A stretch of DNA of 64,000 nucleotides from Bacillota bacterium (lineage in GTDB: Bacteria; Bacillota; Limnochordia; Limnochordales; ZCTH02-B6). Of the stretch, positions 47,523-56,584 are shown in pieces; within the stretch, counting starts at the first letter, position 1, and each line of letters begins with the position of its first letter. The DNA lies in assembly GCA_017577945.1 (NCBI GenBank), contig PKQS01000010.1:310001-374000 (forward strand), in the 5' to 3' direction. A program made the position numbers and the translations under genes. The notes below the pieces were generated by a model. It had not been told where the DNA came from. It made no database searches and saw nothing but the letters and a program-made list of their open reading frames with translations.

Positions 47523-48755
47523 TCAACGCGCCGATACGGCGCCGGCCTGCTGGTTTTCGTACACATGGACGCGCGGATTGCGCGTCCCCACCATGCACAG
47601 CACCTCGTACGTGATGGTGCCCAGCATCGCGGCCCATTCCTCCGCGGGCACCGCCGCGCCCGTCTCGTCGCGCCCCAACAGCGTGACGACGTCGCCGCGC
47701 TGCACCGGCAAGTCACCGGCATCGACCATGCAGTGATTCATGCAAATGCGCCCGACCACGGGGCGGCGCTGCCCGTGCACGAGCACCTGCAGCTTGTTCG
47801 ACAACAGCCGCGTTACGCCGTCGGAGTACCCGATGGGCAGCGTGATGATCGTCGTCTCCCGCGGCGTGCGGTACGTGGATCCGTAGCCGATGGGCGTTCC
47901 GGCCGCCAGGCGCCGCACCGAGACGACACGGGCTTTCAACGACAGGGCCGGCCGCAGCTCGACGCCCGCCTCTTCGGCGGCGCGCCGGCACGAAGGCGAC
48001 GGATAGAGGCCGTAGACGGCGAGGCCGTTGCGCACCAAGTCGAAGTGGCTTTCCGGCAGCGCCAGCGTCGCCGGGCTGTTGGCCGCGTGAGCGAGCGGGG
48101 GTCGCAAGCCGCACGCCTCCAGCGCCTGCAGCACCCGCCGGAACCGCTCCAGCTGCACGCGGGCGAACGTCTTGTCTTCCTCGTCGGCGCTGGCCAGGTG
48201 CGTGAAAATGCCCTCGACGCGCAGGCCCGGCAGCTCGTGCAGGCGCCGCACGAACGGGACCACTTCATCGGGCAGCAGCCCGAACCGCCCGAGACCCGTG
48301 TCGACCTTCACGTGCACGGGCACCGGTTCCCCTGGCGCCGCGGCCGCCGCCCGGGAGAGCGCCTCCGCGCCCTCCCAGTCGGCTACGCTGGCGGTCAGCC
48401 CCAGCGCCACGTACGCCTCGGCCTGCCACGGGACGACGGGATTCATGACGAAAATCTTGCCCGCAATGCCGCCTGCCCGCAGCTCTTCCGCTTCCGCCAA
48501 AGCGCTGACGGCCAGCCCGTCGGCTCCCGCCTGCAAGAACGTACGGGCCGCTTCCACAGTGCCGTGGCCGTAGGCGCGCCCTTTGACCACGGGCCACAGC
48601 TGCGCCGGCGCGATGTACCGTTTCAGCGCTTTGACGTTGTGAGCCAGCGCCCCGTGGTCGATCTCCACCCAGCGCAAATAGCCGTCCGCCGGAACGTCCC
48701 AGCCGCGCCGCGGGCTGGCCTCGTGGCCATCCCGAGGCGACGCACAACCGCTCAT
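47523..48755 (-). CDS. alr: Alanine racemase (PLP-dependent)
   Basis: Makes D-alanine for peptidoglycan. The 410 residues have the N-terminal TIM barrel with the PLP lysine in PVVKGRAYGHG (Lys58), KVDTGLGRFGL, AHAANSPATLALP and the C-terminal Tyr base in GYGSTYRTPRE and ICMNHCMVDAG. The pocket sequence after the Lys is unusual: most Alr proteins read KANAYGHG. The N-terminal 20 residues before YLRWVEIDHGAL look extra, so a later start is possible. acpS and alr are also near each other in Bacillus subtilis. Confidence 0.93.
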   Translation of the reverse strand: MSGCASPRDGHEASPRRGWDVPADGYLRWVEIDHGALAHNVKALKRYIAPAQLWPVVKGRAYGHGTVEAARTFLQAGADGLAVSALAEAEELRAGGIAGKIFVMNPVVPWQAEAYVALGLTASVADWEGAEALSRAAAAAPGEPVPVHVKVDTGLGRFGLLPDEVVPFVRRLHELPGLRVEGIFTHLASADEEDKTFARVQLERFRRVLQALEACGLRPPLAHAANSPATLALPESHFDLVRNGLAVYGLYPSPSCRRAAEEAGVELRPALSLKARVVSVRRLAAGTPIGYGSTYRTPRETTIITLPIGYSDGVTRLLSNKLQVLVHGQRRPVVGRICMNHCMVDAGDLPVQRGDVVTLLGRDETGAAVPAEEWAAMLGTITYEVLCMVGTRNPRVHVYENQQAGAVSAR

Positions 48756-48781
48756 CGCCGCTCGCCCCCGCCTTGCCCTTC

Positions 48782-50569
48782 CTAGTCCATATGCCGGGCG
48801 AGGAACTCCAGCACCCGGCGGTATACCTTGATCTCGTTCTCGACCCGGCTGAAGCCGTGGCCTTCGTCGTCCAGCACCATGTATTCCACTTCCGTGCCCT
48901 GCTCACGCAGCGCCGCGACGATTTGGTCCGATTCGGCCTTAACCACCCGCGGGTCGTTGGCGCCTTGGATGACGAGCATGGGCTTGGTCATGTTCTTCAG
49001 GTACGTGATCGGGCTGTCCTCGATGAACTTCTCCTTGTCCCGCTCCGGGTTGCCCAGCCACTGGTCCATGACGGGCTTCCAGTGCTCGGGCACGGAGTTG
49101 TAGAACGTAAACAGGTTGGACGGCCCGAAAATGTCGACGCACGCCCGCCAGTACTCGGGATGGCGCCCGTGCAGGAGCAGCGTCATGTAGCCGCCGTAGC
49201 TGCCGCCCACGAGGAAAATCTTGTCCCGCTGGGCGATGCCCTGCTCGATGAGCCAGTCGACGCCGGCGATCATATCAAGGCGCGGGCCGTGGCCCCAGTC
49301 CCGCTCCACCATCTTGCTGAAGCGGGTGCCGTAGCCCGTGCTGCCGCGGAAATTGGGCGCAAAGACGACGTAGCCGGCCGCCAGGAAGATCTGGAACAAG
49401 CTGCGGTACGACTTGCGCTCGGCCCACTGCGGACCGCCGTGCGGCCAGACGACCGTGTAGCCGTTGGCCACGGCCGGATCGGGCCTAAACAGCAGCGCTT
49501 CGATTTCAAGCCCGTCGAAGGACTTGTAGCGGACCACTTCCGCGTCGCGCAGCGACTCGGGCGGCACGCCCAGCACGCGGTTGTCCGTCAGCTGCCGCCA
49601 CTCTTCCCCGGGCCGCTTCATGCTGATGTTGAACGGCACGTTGGCGCTGCGCCCGAGCACATACACCGTGCCGCTTTTGCCCACGTGGAACCAGTCCACC
49701 GTCGCATACGGCAGCGGCACTTCCTCCAGCGTCCCCGCGGACAGGTCGTACCGGTAGAGCCGGTCGACGACGCCGTGCATGGCCGTCAAGTACAGCGCCT
49801 TGCCTTCGCGGTGCGGCTTCATTTCCACAAAATCTTGCCCGTCCACCTTGGCGACCGGCTCCACGCGCCCGGTGCGGGCGTCCCAGCGCGCCAGGTAGTG
49901 CACGTCTTCGCCTTCGTCGGTCAAGAAATAGACCGTGTCGGCGTCGACGAAGACGGGGCTTGTGGCGGAATGCGGCGCGTCGCCGCGGCGCAACGGGATG
50001 CGCTGCCCGTTCTTGTGGACGAACAGGAACTGCACGGTGTTGGAATACACCTCGAGCGTGGCGAAGGCCGACCCGTCGGGAGCAACCCTCATCAGGTACG
50101 TCGGGGCGCCGGCGCCGTCATGCAGCAGTTCCTTCTCCTGCGTCTCCAGGTCGAGCCGGAACGAGCGCAAAAAGCGCGGATTACCTTCCGACGTCGTGTA
50201 ATAGAGGTACCGGCCGTCTTCGGACAAGTCGGCGGGATAGAACTTCTCGCCCGCGGCCGTCAGCAGCGGCAGCAGCTGCCCACCCTCCGGCGGCAGGGCG
50301 TACACTTGCCAGTTCTCGTCGCCGTCTTTGTCAAAGGCGGCCAGCAAGTACCGCCCTTTCGGGTCCGCCAGGATGCCGGCGCAGTTTTCGCCGATGGTCG
50401 TCAGCGGATACGGATACCCGCGGTCAATGCGCAGCGCCCACAAGTTCACCTTGCCGTCGATGTTGGCGCTGAAAATGACCCGCTCCTCGGACGCGTCGAC
50501 GGTGAACGTGCCGATGCGAAACGTACGGAAATACTGCTCTACGCTCGGTTTCGGAAACGAAAACGGCAT
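48782..50569 (-). CDS. S9 family prolyl oligopeptidase/acylaminoacyl peptidase-like protein
   Basis: Cytosolic serine peptidase of 595 residues: an N-terminal beta-propeller (about 1-330) that gates access and a C-terminal alpha/beta-hydrolase domain. The triad is visible as Ser in [12 protein letters not shown], Asp in IQGANDPRV and His in DDEGHGFSR; the oxyanion region [10 protein letters not shown] is present. No signal peptide. The ATG (GGGGAG upstream) gives a start typical of the family, [14 protein letters not shown]. It is inserted in a cofactor and wall-precursor gene run, 26 bases upstream of alr. Confidence 0.9.
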   Translation of the reverse strand: MPFSFPKPSVEQYFRTFRIGTFTVDASEERVIFSANIDGKVNLWALRIDRGYPYPLTTIGENCAGILADPKGRYLLAAFDKDGDENWQVYALPPEGGQLLPLLTAAGEKFYPADLSEDGRYLYYTTSEGNPRFLRSFRLDLETQEKELLHDGAGAPTYLMRVAPDGSAFATLEVYSNTVQFLFVHKNGQRIPLRRGDAPHSATSPVFVDADTVYFLTDEGEDVHYLARWDARTGRVEPVAKVDGQDFVEMKPHREGKALYLTAMHGVVDRLYRYDLSAGTLEEVPLPYATVDWFHVGKSGTVYVLGRSANVPFNISMKRPGEEWRQLTDNRVLGVPPESLRDAEVVRYKSFDGLEIEALLFRPDPAVANGYTVVWPHGGPQWAERKSYRSLFQIFLAAGYVVFAPNFRGSTGYGTRFSKMVERDWGHGPRLDMIAGVDWLIEQGIAQRDKIFLVGGSYGGYMTLLLHGRHPEYWRACVDIFGPSNLFTFYNSVPEHWKPVMDQWLGNPERDKEKFIEDSPITYLKNMTKPMLVIQGANDPRVVKAESDQIVAALREQGTEVEYMVLDDEGHGFSRVENEIKVYRRVLEFLARHMD

Positions 50570-50594
50570 CCTTGCTGCTCCCCGTAGGAAATCT

Positions 50595-52250
50595 TTATTC
50601 CACCCGCTCGTTCTTCCGGCCGGCGCCCTGCTCCCGAGCCGACGGTCCGAGAGCGGATGCGCCGCTGCGCAACCGCGCCAGCACTTCCGGCAGCCGCCGC
50701 GCGATGTCACCGGCGGTGAGGCCCGCCATGTGAGGCCGGAACGCCCGCGTGTCGCCGGGCTCGGCGAAGCCCAAATCGCCCGCCGCGCCGTGCAGGAACA
50801 CGCCGGCCACGGCCGCCGCCACCGGCGTAGCGCCTTGCGCGATGAGGCCGCCGATGGCGCCGGCGAGCACGTCGCCGGAGCCGCCCGACGCCAGCGCCGG
50901 ACTGCCGGTGCTGTTAATGTACAAGCTGCCGCGCGGGTCGGCGACGACGGTCGGCGCCCCCTTGAGGACGACGACCGCGCCCCACCGCCGCGCGTACTCG
51001 GCCGCGTAGTCCAGCGGCCGCGCCGCCACGTCGGCCGCCGACGAGCCGCACAGACGCGCCATCTCGCCGGGATGGGGCGTCAGCACCAGCGCCGGCTCCG
51101 CCCCACTGCGGCCACGCGCGAGCCGCTCGGGGCCCCCCGCCTCCGCCAAGGCGTTGAGCCCGTCCGCGTCCAGCACCACCGGCACGCCCTTGGCCAGCGC
51201 CGCGGGCACCACCCGCAGCACCAGCGACCGCACGTCGTCGCCGCGGCCCAGCCCGGGCCCGATGACCAGCACCGTCGCCTGCTCCAGCGCCTCCTCGATG
51301 CGCTCCGCCGCCGAAGCGGCCACCGTGCCGTTGACCTGCGGCAGCGGCAAGCCGATAGCCTCCGGCACGCCCACGGCGAACACGTCGTGCAGCTGCTCCG
51401 GCCCCGCCAGCTGCACCAACCCCGCTCCGACGCGCTGCGCCCCCTGAGCCGCCAGCATGGCTGCGCCGGCCATGCCGCGCGAGCCGGCCACCACCAGCAC
51501 GCGTCCGAACGTTCCCTTGTGGCCCCGCGGCGGCCGCTCGGGCAACAAGGAGCGCACGAACTCCGGCAGCACGTAGCGGCGGAAGCCGCGGTTCAGCAAC
51601 TGCGCCGGCAGCCCGATGTCGGCCACCTCCCACCCGCCGGCCAGCTCCCGGCCCGGGCCGAAGAGCAGGCCCACCTTCGGCAGGCCGAAGGTGACCGTCC
51701 AGTGCGCCCGCACGGCCACGCCCGGCGCGGCGCCCGTGTCGGCGTCGACGCCGCTGGGCAAGTCCGCGGCCAGCACCAGCGCTCCCGACGCGTTGATGAG
51801 CTCGATGGCCGTCTTCACTTCACCTTGCGGTTCGCCGCGGCTGCCCGTGCCCAGCAGCGCGTCGATAATGAGGTCGGCCGTGGACGCGTGAATTTGCACT
51901 TTTCGCTCGTTCTGCCGCGAGAGGATCACGACCTCGACCCCGAAGCGCCGCGCGATGTCCAGCTGCCGGGCGCACTCGCCGCCGTACCGCTCGGGTTCGT
52001 CGACGGTGACGATGCGCACTTGGGCGCCGCGGTTGTGCAGGTGGCGCGCCGCGACGCACCCATCGCCGCCGTTGTTGCCTTTGCCGGCAAAAACGACGAC
52101 GCGCCGGCGGCCGGCCTCGCCGAGGAAGCGCCAAGCGGCGTCGGCCAGCGCTTTGCCGGCGTGTTCCATCAACACTTCCGACGGTATGCCGTACTCCTCC
52201 ATCGCTTGCCGGTCGATGGCCCGCATTTCCGCGGCGGTGACGACGTACAT
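50595..52250 (-). CDS. nnrD: Bifunctional NAD(P)HX epimerase / ADP-dependent NAD(P)HX dehydratase
   Basis: Metabolite repair enzyme that rescues hydrated NAD(P)H. The 551 residues fuse the NnrE (YjeF N) epimerase domain (about 1-215; VVVFAGKGNNGGDGCVAA, LIIDALLGTGSRGEP) to the NnrD dehydratase domain (about 235-530; KGTFGRVLVVAGSRGMAGA, LTPHPGEMARL, LVVLKGAPT-like text and GSGDVLAGAIGGLIAQG). The ATG has GGGAGG upstream. Its place between acpS and alr matches other Bacillota. The C-terminal 25 residues are charged and poorly conserved. Confidence 0.94.
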   Translation of the reverse strand: MYVVTAAEMRAIDRQAMEEYGIPSEVLMEHAGKALADAAWRFLGEAGRRRVVVFAGKGNNGGDGCVAARHLHNRGAQVRIVTVDEPERYGGECARQLDIARRFGVEVVILSRQNERKVQIHASTADLIIDALLGTGSRGEPQGEVKTAIELINASGALVLAADLPSGVDADTGAAPGVAVRAHWTVTFGLPKVGLLFGPGRELAGGWEVADIGLPAQLLNRGFRRYVLPEFVRSLLPERPPRGHKGTFGRVLVVAGSRGMAGAAMLAAQGAQRVGAGLVQLAGPEQLHDVFAVGVPEAIGLPLPQVNGTVAASAAERIEEALEQATVLVIGPGLGRGDDVRSLVLRVVPAALAKGVPVVLDADGLNALAEAGGPERLARGRSGAEPALVLTPHPGEMARLCGSSAADVAARPLDYAAEYARRWGAVVVLKGAPTVVADPRGSLYINSTGSPALASGGSGDVLAGAIGGLIAQGATPVAAAVAGVFLHGAAGDLGFAEPGDTRAFRPHMAGLTAGDIARRLPEVLARLRSGASALGPSAREQGAGRKNERVE

Positions 52251-52305
52251 GGAAAATCCTCCCTGCCACGAGGCTGCCCGGGGGGCGAGGCAGCCGCGCC
52301 GCGGC

Positions 52306-52686
52306 CTAACGCGCCGCAACGGCCACGGCGTAGGCGATCGCGTACTCCTTCTCGTGCGCCAGGCTGACGTACACCGCGGCGATGCCTTGCTCTTGGGCCC
52401 AGCGCGCGGCGCGACCGTGGAGCGCCACCACGGGGCGCCCCGACGCCGAGCGGCGGATTTCCACCTCACGCCAGCCCACGGGCCCCCAGCCGCAGCCCAG
52501 CGCCTTCATGACCGCCTCTTTGGCCGCAAAGCGGGCGGCGAAATGAGCCGCCCTCCCCTGTTCCGATCGGCAGTCCGCCTGCTCGCCGGCGGTGAAGACG
52601 CGCCGGAAAAGCGCGGCCTCATGCCGCGCCAACGCCCGCGCCATCCGCTCCACCGCCACAATGTCCACGCCGACGCCGGCGATCAT
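52306..52686 (-). CDS. acpS: Holo-[acyl-carrier-protein] synthase
   Basis: Transfers 4'-phosphopantetheine from CoA to acyl carrier protein. The 126 residues carry the two family signatures: GVDIVAVERM (magnesium Asp) near the N-terminus and RFAAKEAVMKALG near 55-68. It starts two bases after the glmM stop. A longer open frame upstream lies inside glmM and was rejected. Confidence 0.94.
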   Translation of the reverse strand: MIAGVGVDIVAVERMARALARHEAALFRRVFTAGEQADCRSEQGRAAHFAARFAAKEAVMKALGCGWGPVGWREVEIRRSASGRPVVALHGRAARWAQEQGIAAVYVSLAHEKEYAIAYAVAVAAR

Positions 52687-52688
52687 CG

Positions 52689-54041
52689 TCAAGCCAGCTC
52701 CGCCTCGATGAGCTTGGCGATCCGGTTGACCACCGCCTGCAGCCGCTCGGCGTCGGTGCTTTCGCCCATGACGCGGATGAGCGGCTCGGTGCCCGACGGC
52801 CGCACGAAAAGCCGGCCGGAGTCGCCCAGCTCGGCCCGGGCTTCGGCGATGGCCTTCTGGATCGTCTCGTTCCCGGCGAAGGCCGCCTTGTCGCGCACCC
52901 GCACGTTGACCAAAAGCTGCGGCACCGGCTCGAAGTCCGCGGCCAGCGCCGACAAGGGCTTGCCCAGTTCCCGCACGACCCGCAGCACCTGGAGCGCCGA
53001 CAGCACGCCGTCGCCGGTGGTGTTGTAGTCGAGGAAAATGATGTGGCCCGACTGTTCGCCGCCCAGCGCCAGCCCGTGCTCCAGCATCGCCATCAGCACG
53101 CTGCGGTCGCCCGGCGGCGTCTCCACGACGCGGATGCCCCGGCGGCCCAGCGCCATCTTCAGGCCCAGGTTGCTGTACACGGTGGCCGCCACGGCCCCGC
53201 CCCGCAACCGGCCGCGCTCGTGCAGGTACGTGCCGCAAATGGTCATGATGACGTCGCCGTCCACGACGCGACCCGTTTCGTCCACCAGGATGACGCGGTC
53301 GGCGTCGCCGTCGTGGGCGATGCCCAAGTCCGCTCGGTGCTCCAACACCGCGGCCTGGAGCTTCTCCGGGTGGGTCGAGCCGCACTCGACGTTGATGCGC
53401 AGCCCGTCCAGCTCGTCGTGCAGCGCGATTACGTCGGCGCCGAGGCGCCGCAGCACCGCCGGCGCCACCGCAGCGGCCGCGCCGAAGGCACAGTCGACCA
53501 CGATGCGCATGCCGTCCAGGCGCACGCCGGCGCTGTTTTCCAAGAAGGCCACATACTCTTCCACCAACTCGCCCGCCGGCGCCACCTGCCCCACCGCGTC
53601 GCCGCGCGGGCGCGGGAGATCGTCCGCCGCCTCGACCTTGCCGCCCAGCACCAGCGCTTCGATGCGTTCCTCGTCCTCATCGGGCAGCTTGAAGCCGTCG
53701 GCGCCGAAGAACTTGATGCCGTTGTCGGCGGGCGGGTTGTGGGAAGCCGAAATGACCACGCCGAAGGCCGCCTGGGTTTTCCGGGTCAAATAGGCGACGC
53801 CCGGCGTCGGCACGACGCCGAGCAAGCGCACGTCCAGCCCGACCGACGCGATGCCGGCCGCCAGGGCTGATTCCAGCAGCGTGCCTGAGCGCCGCGTGTC
53901 CCGGCCGATCAGCGCAAACGGACGGGTCGTCCGTTCCAGCATGACCGCCGCGGCGGCACGCCCGAGCCGAAACGCAAGCTCCGGCGTCAGCTCCACGTTC
54001 GCGACGCCCCGCACGCCGTCGGTGCCGAACAGTGTGGCCAA
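52689..54041 (-). CDS. glmM: Phosphoglucosamine mutase
   Basis: Converts glucosamine 6-phosphate to glucosamine 1-phosphate for UDP-GlcNAc synthesis. The 450 residues start with LFGTDGVRGVAN and have the phosphoserine loop VISASHNPPADNGIKFFG near 98, the metal loop AHDGDADRV near 240, the sugar-binding GGEQSGHI, and the phosphate loop RPSGTEPLIRVMGE. The TTG at 54041 (AAGGTGG upstream) gives the family's usual start; a GTG nine bases earlier is too close to the ribosome site. nagB, rapZ and yvcK in this window act on the same metabolite pool. Confidence 0.95.
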   Translation of the reverse strand: MATLFGTDGVRGVANVELTPELAFRLGRAAAAVMLERTTRPFALIGRDTRRSGTLLESALAAGIASVGLDVRLLGVVPTPGVAYLTRKTQAAFGVVISASHNPPADNGIKFFGADGFKLPDEDEERIEALVLGGKVEAADDLPRPRGDAVGQVAPAGELVEEYVAFLENSAGVRLDGMRIVVDCAFGAAAAVAPAVLRRLGADVIALHDELDGLRINVECGSTHPEKLQAAVLEHRADLGIAHDGDADRVILVDETGRVVDGDVIMTICGTYLHERGRLRGGAVAATVYSNLGLKMALGRRGIRVVETPPGDRSVLMAMLEHGLALGGEQSGHIIFLDYNTTGDGVLSALQVLRVVRELGKPLSALAADFEPVPQLLVNVRVRDKAAFAGNETIQKAIAEARAELGDSGRLFVRPSGTEPLIRVMGESTDAERLQAVVNRIAKLIEAELA

Positions 54042-54067
54042 GGTACCCACCTTCGTTTTGCGAAAGT

Positions 54068-55234
54068 TTAGCCTTCCGCCCGGCTATATTCGATGATGAG
54101 GGTGACGTAATCCTCCATGATTTGGTACGGCAGCTCGCCCACGAACCGCCCGCGCACGACGCCGTCCTTGTCGATGAAAACGCTGGTGGGATACGACCAT
54201 ACGCCGTACCGGGCGGCCACGGCGCCGGACACGTCCAGCAGGACGGGAAATTCGAGGCCGTAGTTTTCCACCCACGGATCGACTTGCGGTCGATGCTCCA
54301 TGAAGTTGACGGCCAGCAGCTCGAACTCGCCGCTGCGCTCCGCATACAGCTGCTGCATCCGGGGCATTTCCCGCACGCACGGCTCGCACCAGGTGGCCCA
54401 GAAGTTGATGAATACGGGCTTTTTGCCGCGAAAGTCCGAAAGCTGCACGACGCGGCCCTCCAGGTCGTACAGCGCGAAGTCGGGCGCCATCTTCCCGAGC
54501 TCGGCGGCGGCCGCCGTGTCGCGCGGCTCCACCCACGGCACCGTCGTCTCCGCGGTCTCGACCCGGAACTGCCCGCTCCAGCCCTCACCGCAACCTTGCT
54601 CGCAGACGACGTTGTAGGCGCCGGCGGTCATGGGCGTGTCAAGCAAGCGCCTGTACAGTTCGCCGGTCCACAACGCCAGGCGGACGCCGGTGCCGCCAAT
54701 CTGCAGCACACGCGGCTCGCCGGTGCTCACGCCCGCGACCTCGATGCGAGCCCCCGCCGCCACCCGGACCTGCCGCGGGAGCAACCCTTCGTCCGTGGCC
54801 AGCAGCGCAACGGGGTACACCTCGCCCTGCGCGGCCAGCACCGCCAGCGACTCGACAATGCGCAGCACCGGACCGATGCCGCCGAGGCGCTGGCCGTCCC
54901 GCACGGCGGAAGGCGCGAGTTCCAGCCAGACGATCTCGCCCGGCCGCACCGTCACCGCCTGCGCGCCTCGCTCGGCGCCCGCGGCGGGCGTGACGCCCGT
55001 CAGCGTCTGCTCGCCCGCGAGGCTGGTCACCGCGATGCGATACGGCGTCCCCTGCTCCAAGAACAAAACGTCCGGGAAGGGGCCGTCCGCCGTCAGGACG
55101 ACGACCACTTCCCGGACGCCCCGGTCCACTGCCAGCCGTGCGCCGTACAGCTCCCACGCCGCCAGCAGCGCGGCAATGCCCAGGATGACCGCCGCCGCCA
55201 CCCAGCGAGGCGGCTGCTTGACCGTCGCGTTCAC
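54068..55234 (-). CDS. Membrane-anchored thioredoxin-like protein with N-terminal cupredoxin-like domains
   Basis: A 388-residue protein: N-terminal transmembrane anchor (WVAAAVILGIAALLAAWELYG); about 200 residues in two beta-rich blocks that resemble cupredoxin-like folds (VEQGTPYRIAVT-like text; the second ends VCEQGCGEGWSGQF); then a TlpA/ResA redoxin domain from about 245, with the redox pair in FWATWCEPCVREMP and the cis-Pro region VWSYPTSVFIDKDG. It probably acts outside the membrane as a thiol reductant. The second block keeps two Cys but I could not confirm a copper site. It is 39 bases downstream of the propeller redoxin, so it may belong to the ccm transcript. Confidence 0.82.
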   Translation of the reverse strand: MNATVKQPPRWVAAAVILGIAALLAAWELYGARLAVDRGVREVVVVLTADGPFPDVLFLEQGTPYRIAVTSLAGEQTLTGVTPAAGAERGAQAVTVRPGEIVWLELAPSAVRDGQRLGGIGPVLRIVESLAVLAAQGEVYPVALLATDEGLLPRQVRVAAGARIEVAGVSTGEPRVLQIGGTGVRLALWTGELYRRLLDTPMTAGAYNVVCEQGCGEGWSGQFRVETAETTVPWVEPRDTAAAAELGKMAPDFALYDLEGRVVQLSDFRGKKPVFINFWATWCEPCVREMPRMQQLYAERSGEFELLAVNFMEHRPQVDPWVENYGLEFPVLLDVSGAVAARYGVWSYPTSVFIDKDGVVRGRFVGELPYQIMEDYVTLIIEYSRAEG

Positions 55235-55273
55235 GCTGAATCCGCCTCCTTGCCCGCGAGGGGCCGTGCGGCC

Positions 55274-56584
55274 CTACCGGTCCCGGAAAGGCACGACGAG
55301 CCGCCACCGGCTGGCCGCGCCCGACGAGACGTACACGTCGCCGTTGGGCGCCACCGCCGCCAGCCAGGTCGTGCCGTCGCCCGCCACCGCCAGGTCCAGC
55401 GCCGCCAGCACCCGCTGCGGGCTGCCGGGAATGCGCTTCGCCGTACGCCCCGCGTCGGTGCTGAGCCAGACGCCCGTGTCGGTGGCGAGGAAGACGCGTC
55501 CTGCAGCCGTCGGATCGTGCCGCACCGCGTACGTGCGCATCGCCACGTTGGTGGCCCGCCACGTGCGGCCGCCGTCGCGGCTCTCCAGCAGGCCGGAACT
55601 TGTGGCCATCAGCCAGCGCCCGGGCACGAACGGATCCGGATCGAGGTGCGCCCACGGCATCTGGGGCGAAAGCTCGGTAGCTACCGGCTCCCACGTCCCG
55701 CCCGCGGCGCGCGCGAACAGCCCGTGTCCGGGCACCCACGCCAGCGCATGGCCGGCCGCGTCCTCCGCGAGGGACGTAGGCGCCGCAGGTAGCCCGTTCC
55801 AGCCGGCGTCGGTGATGACGAAAAAGTCCGCCTTCGCCGCTCCGGCCGGGCCGCCGCGGCGCGCCAGCGCCAGCACCGTCTCGCCTTCCCGGGACTCCCA
55901 GGCGTAATCGGACAGGGCGGCGCCGCCGCTGCGCACGTCGTAGCGCGCCAAGCCCCCCGTGCCGCCCACGTACACGTAGGCCAGGCCCTCGTCACCCGGC
56001 ACGGCCAGCACGGCCCGCGCGCCGCCTGCATAGAACGGCCCGCCGTCCACGGCGTCGATGTTTTGGCCGGTAGCCAGGAAATAGCCGGCCTGCAGCTGCT
56101 CGAAGGTAGAAACGCCGATCCACTGGTAGCGGGCGATGCCGTCGGGATCGACGAGCCACGTCTCGGGCATGCCGCCCAGCCGGTAGGCTTCGCCTACCCG
56201 TCCCTGCCGGTCCAGCAGGATCGGCATCGTCATCGTCAGGCCCTTCTCTTCGATTTCCCGCAGATGGCGCTCGATGCGGGCCGTGGTCTCGCGCTCGTTG
56301 ACAGCCAGGTACGCGATGCGGTCGCGATAGCGGCGGTAAAACTCGTCGTGGGCCGGCAGCTCCTCGACACAGGGCTCGCACCACGCGGCCCAAAAGTTGA
56401 TGTACACCGGCTTGCCGCGAAAATCCGACAGGCGGACGGTTCCTCCGTCCAGGGTCGGCAGCTCGAAGGCGGGGGCGGCTTTGCCGATCTGCACTCGCGT
56501 CTTCAGGCTTTCGGAATACACAATGGCCCCGCCCACGAAGGCCAGCAAGACGATGAGGGGCAAGAACCGCCCAATCCGTCTCAC
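55274..56584 (-). CDS. TlpA-like redoxin fused to a beta-propeller domain
   Basis: A 436-residue fusion. Residues 1-25 form a membrane anchor (FLPLIVLLAFVGGAIVY), residues 35-165 a TlpA/ResA redoxin with WAAWCEPCVEELP and GGMPETWLVDPDG, and residues 185-430 a repeat region with BNR/sortilin-like blades: SSGLLESRDGGRTWRAT and TDTGVWLSTDAGRTAKRI. The propeller resembles photosystem-stability-factor-type repeats. The start overlaps the stop of the upstream unknown gene (ATGA). A thiol reductant tied to a propeller is unusual; the propeller might hold a client apocytochrome, which is inference. Confidence 0.82.
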   Translation of the reverse strand: MRRIGRFLPLIVLLAFVGGAIVYSESLKTRVQIGKAAPAFELPTLDGGTVRLSDFRGKPVYINFWAAWCEPCVEELPAHDEFYRRYRDRIAYLAVNERETTARIERHLREIEEKGLTMTMPILLDRQGRVGEAYRLGGMPETWLVDPDGIARYQWIGVSTFEQLQAGYFLATGQNIDAVDGGPFYAGGARAVLAVPGDEGLAYVYVGGTGGLARYDVRSGGAALSDYAWESREGETVLALARRGGPAGAAKADFFVITDAGWNGLPAAPTSLAEDAAGHALAWVPGHGLFARAAGGTWEPVATELSPQMPWAHLDPDPFVPGRWLMATSSGLLESRDGGRTWRATNVAMRTYAVRHDPTAAGRVFLATDTGVWLSTDAGRTAKRIPGSPQRVLAALDLAVAGDGTTWLAAVAPNGDVYVSSGAASRWRLVVPFRDR

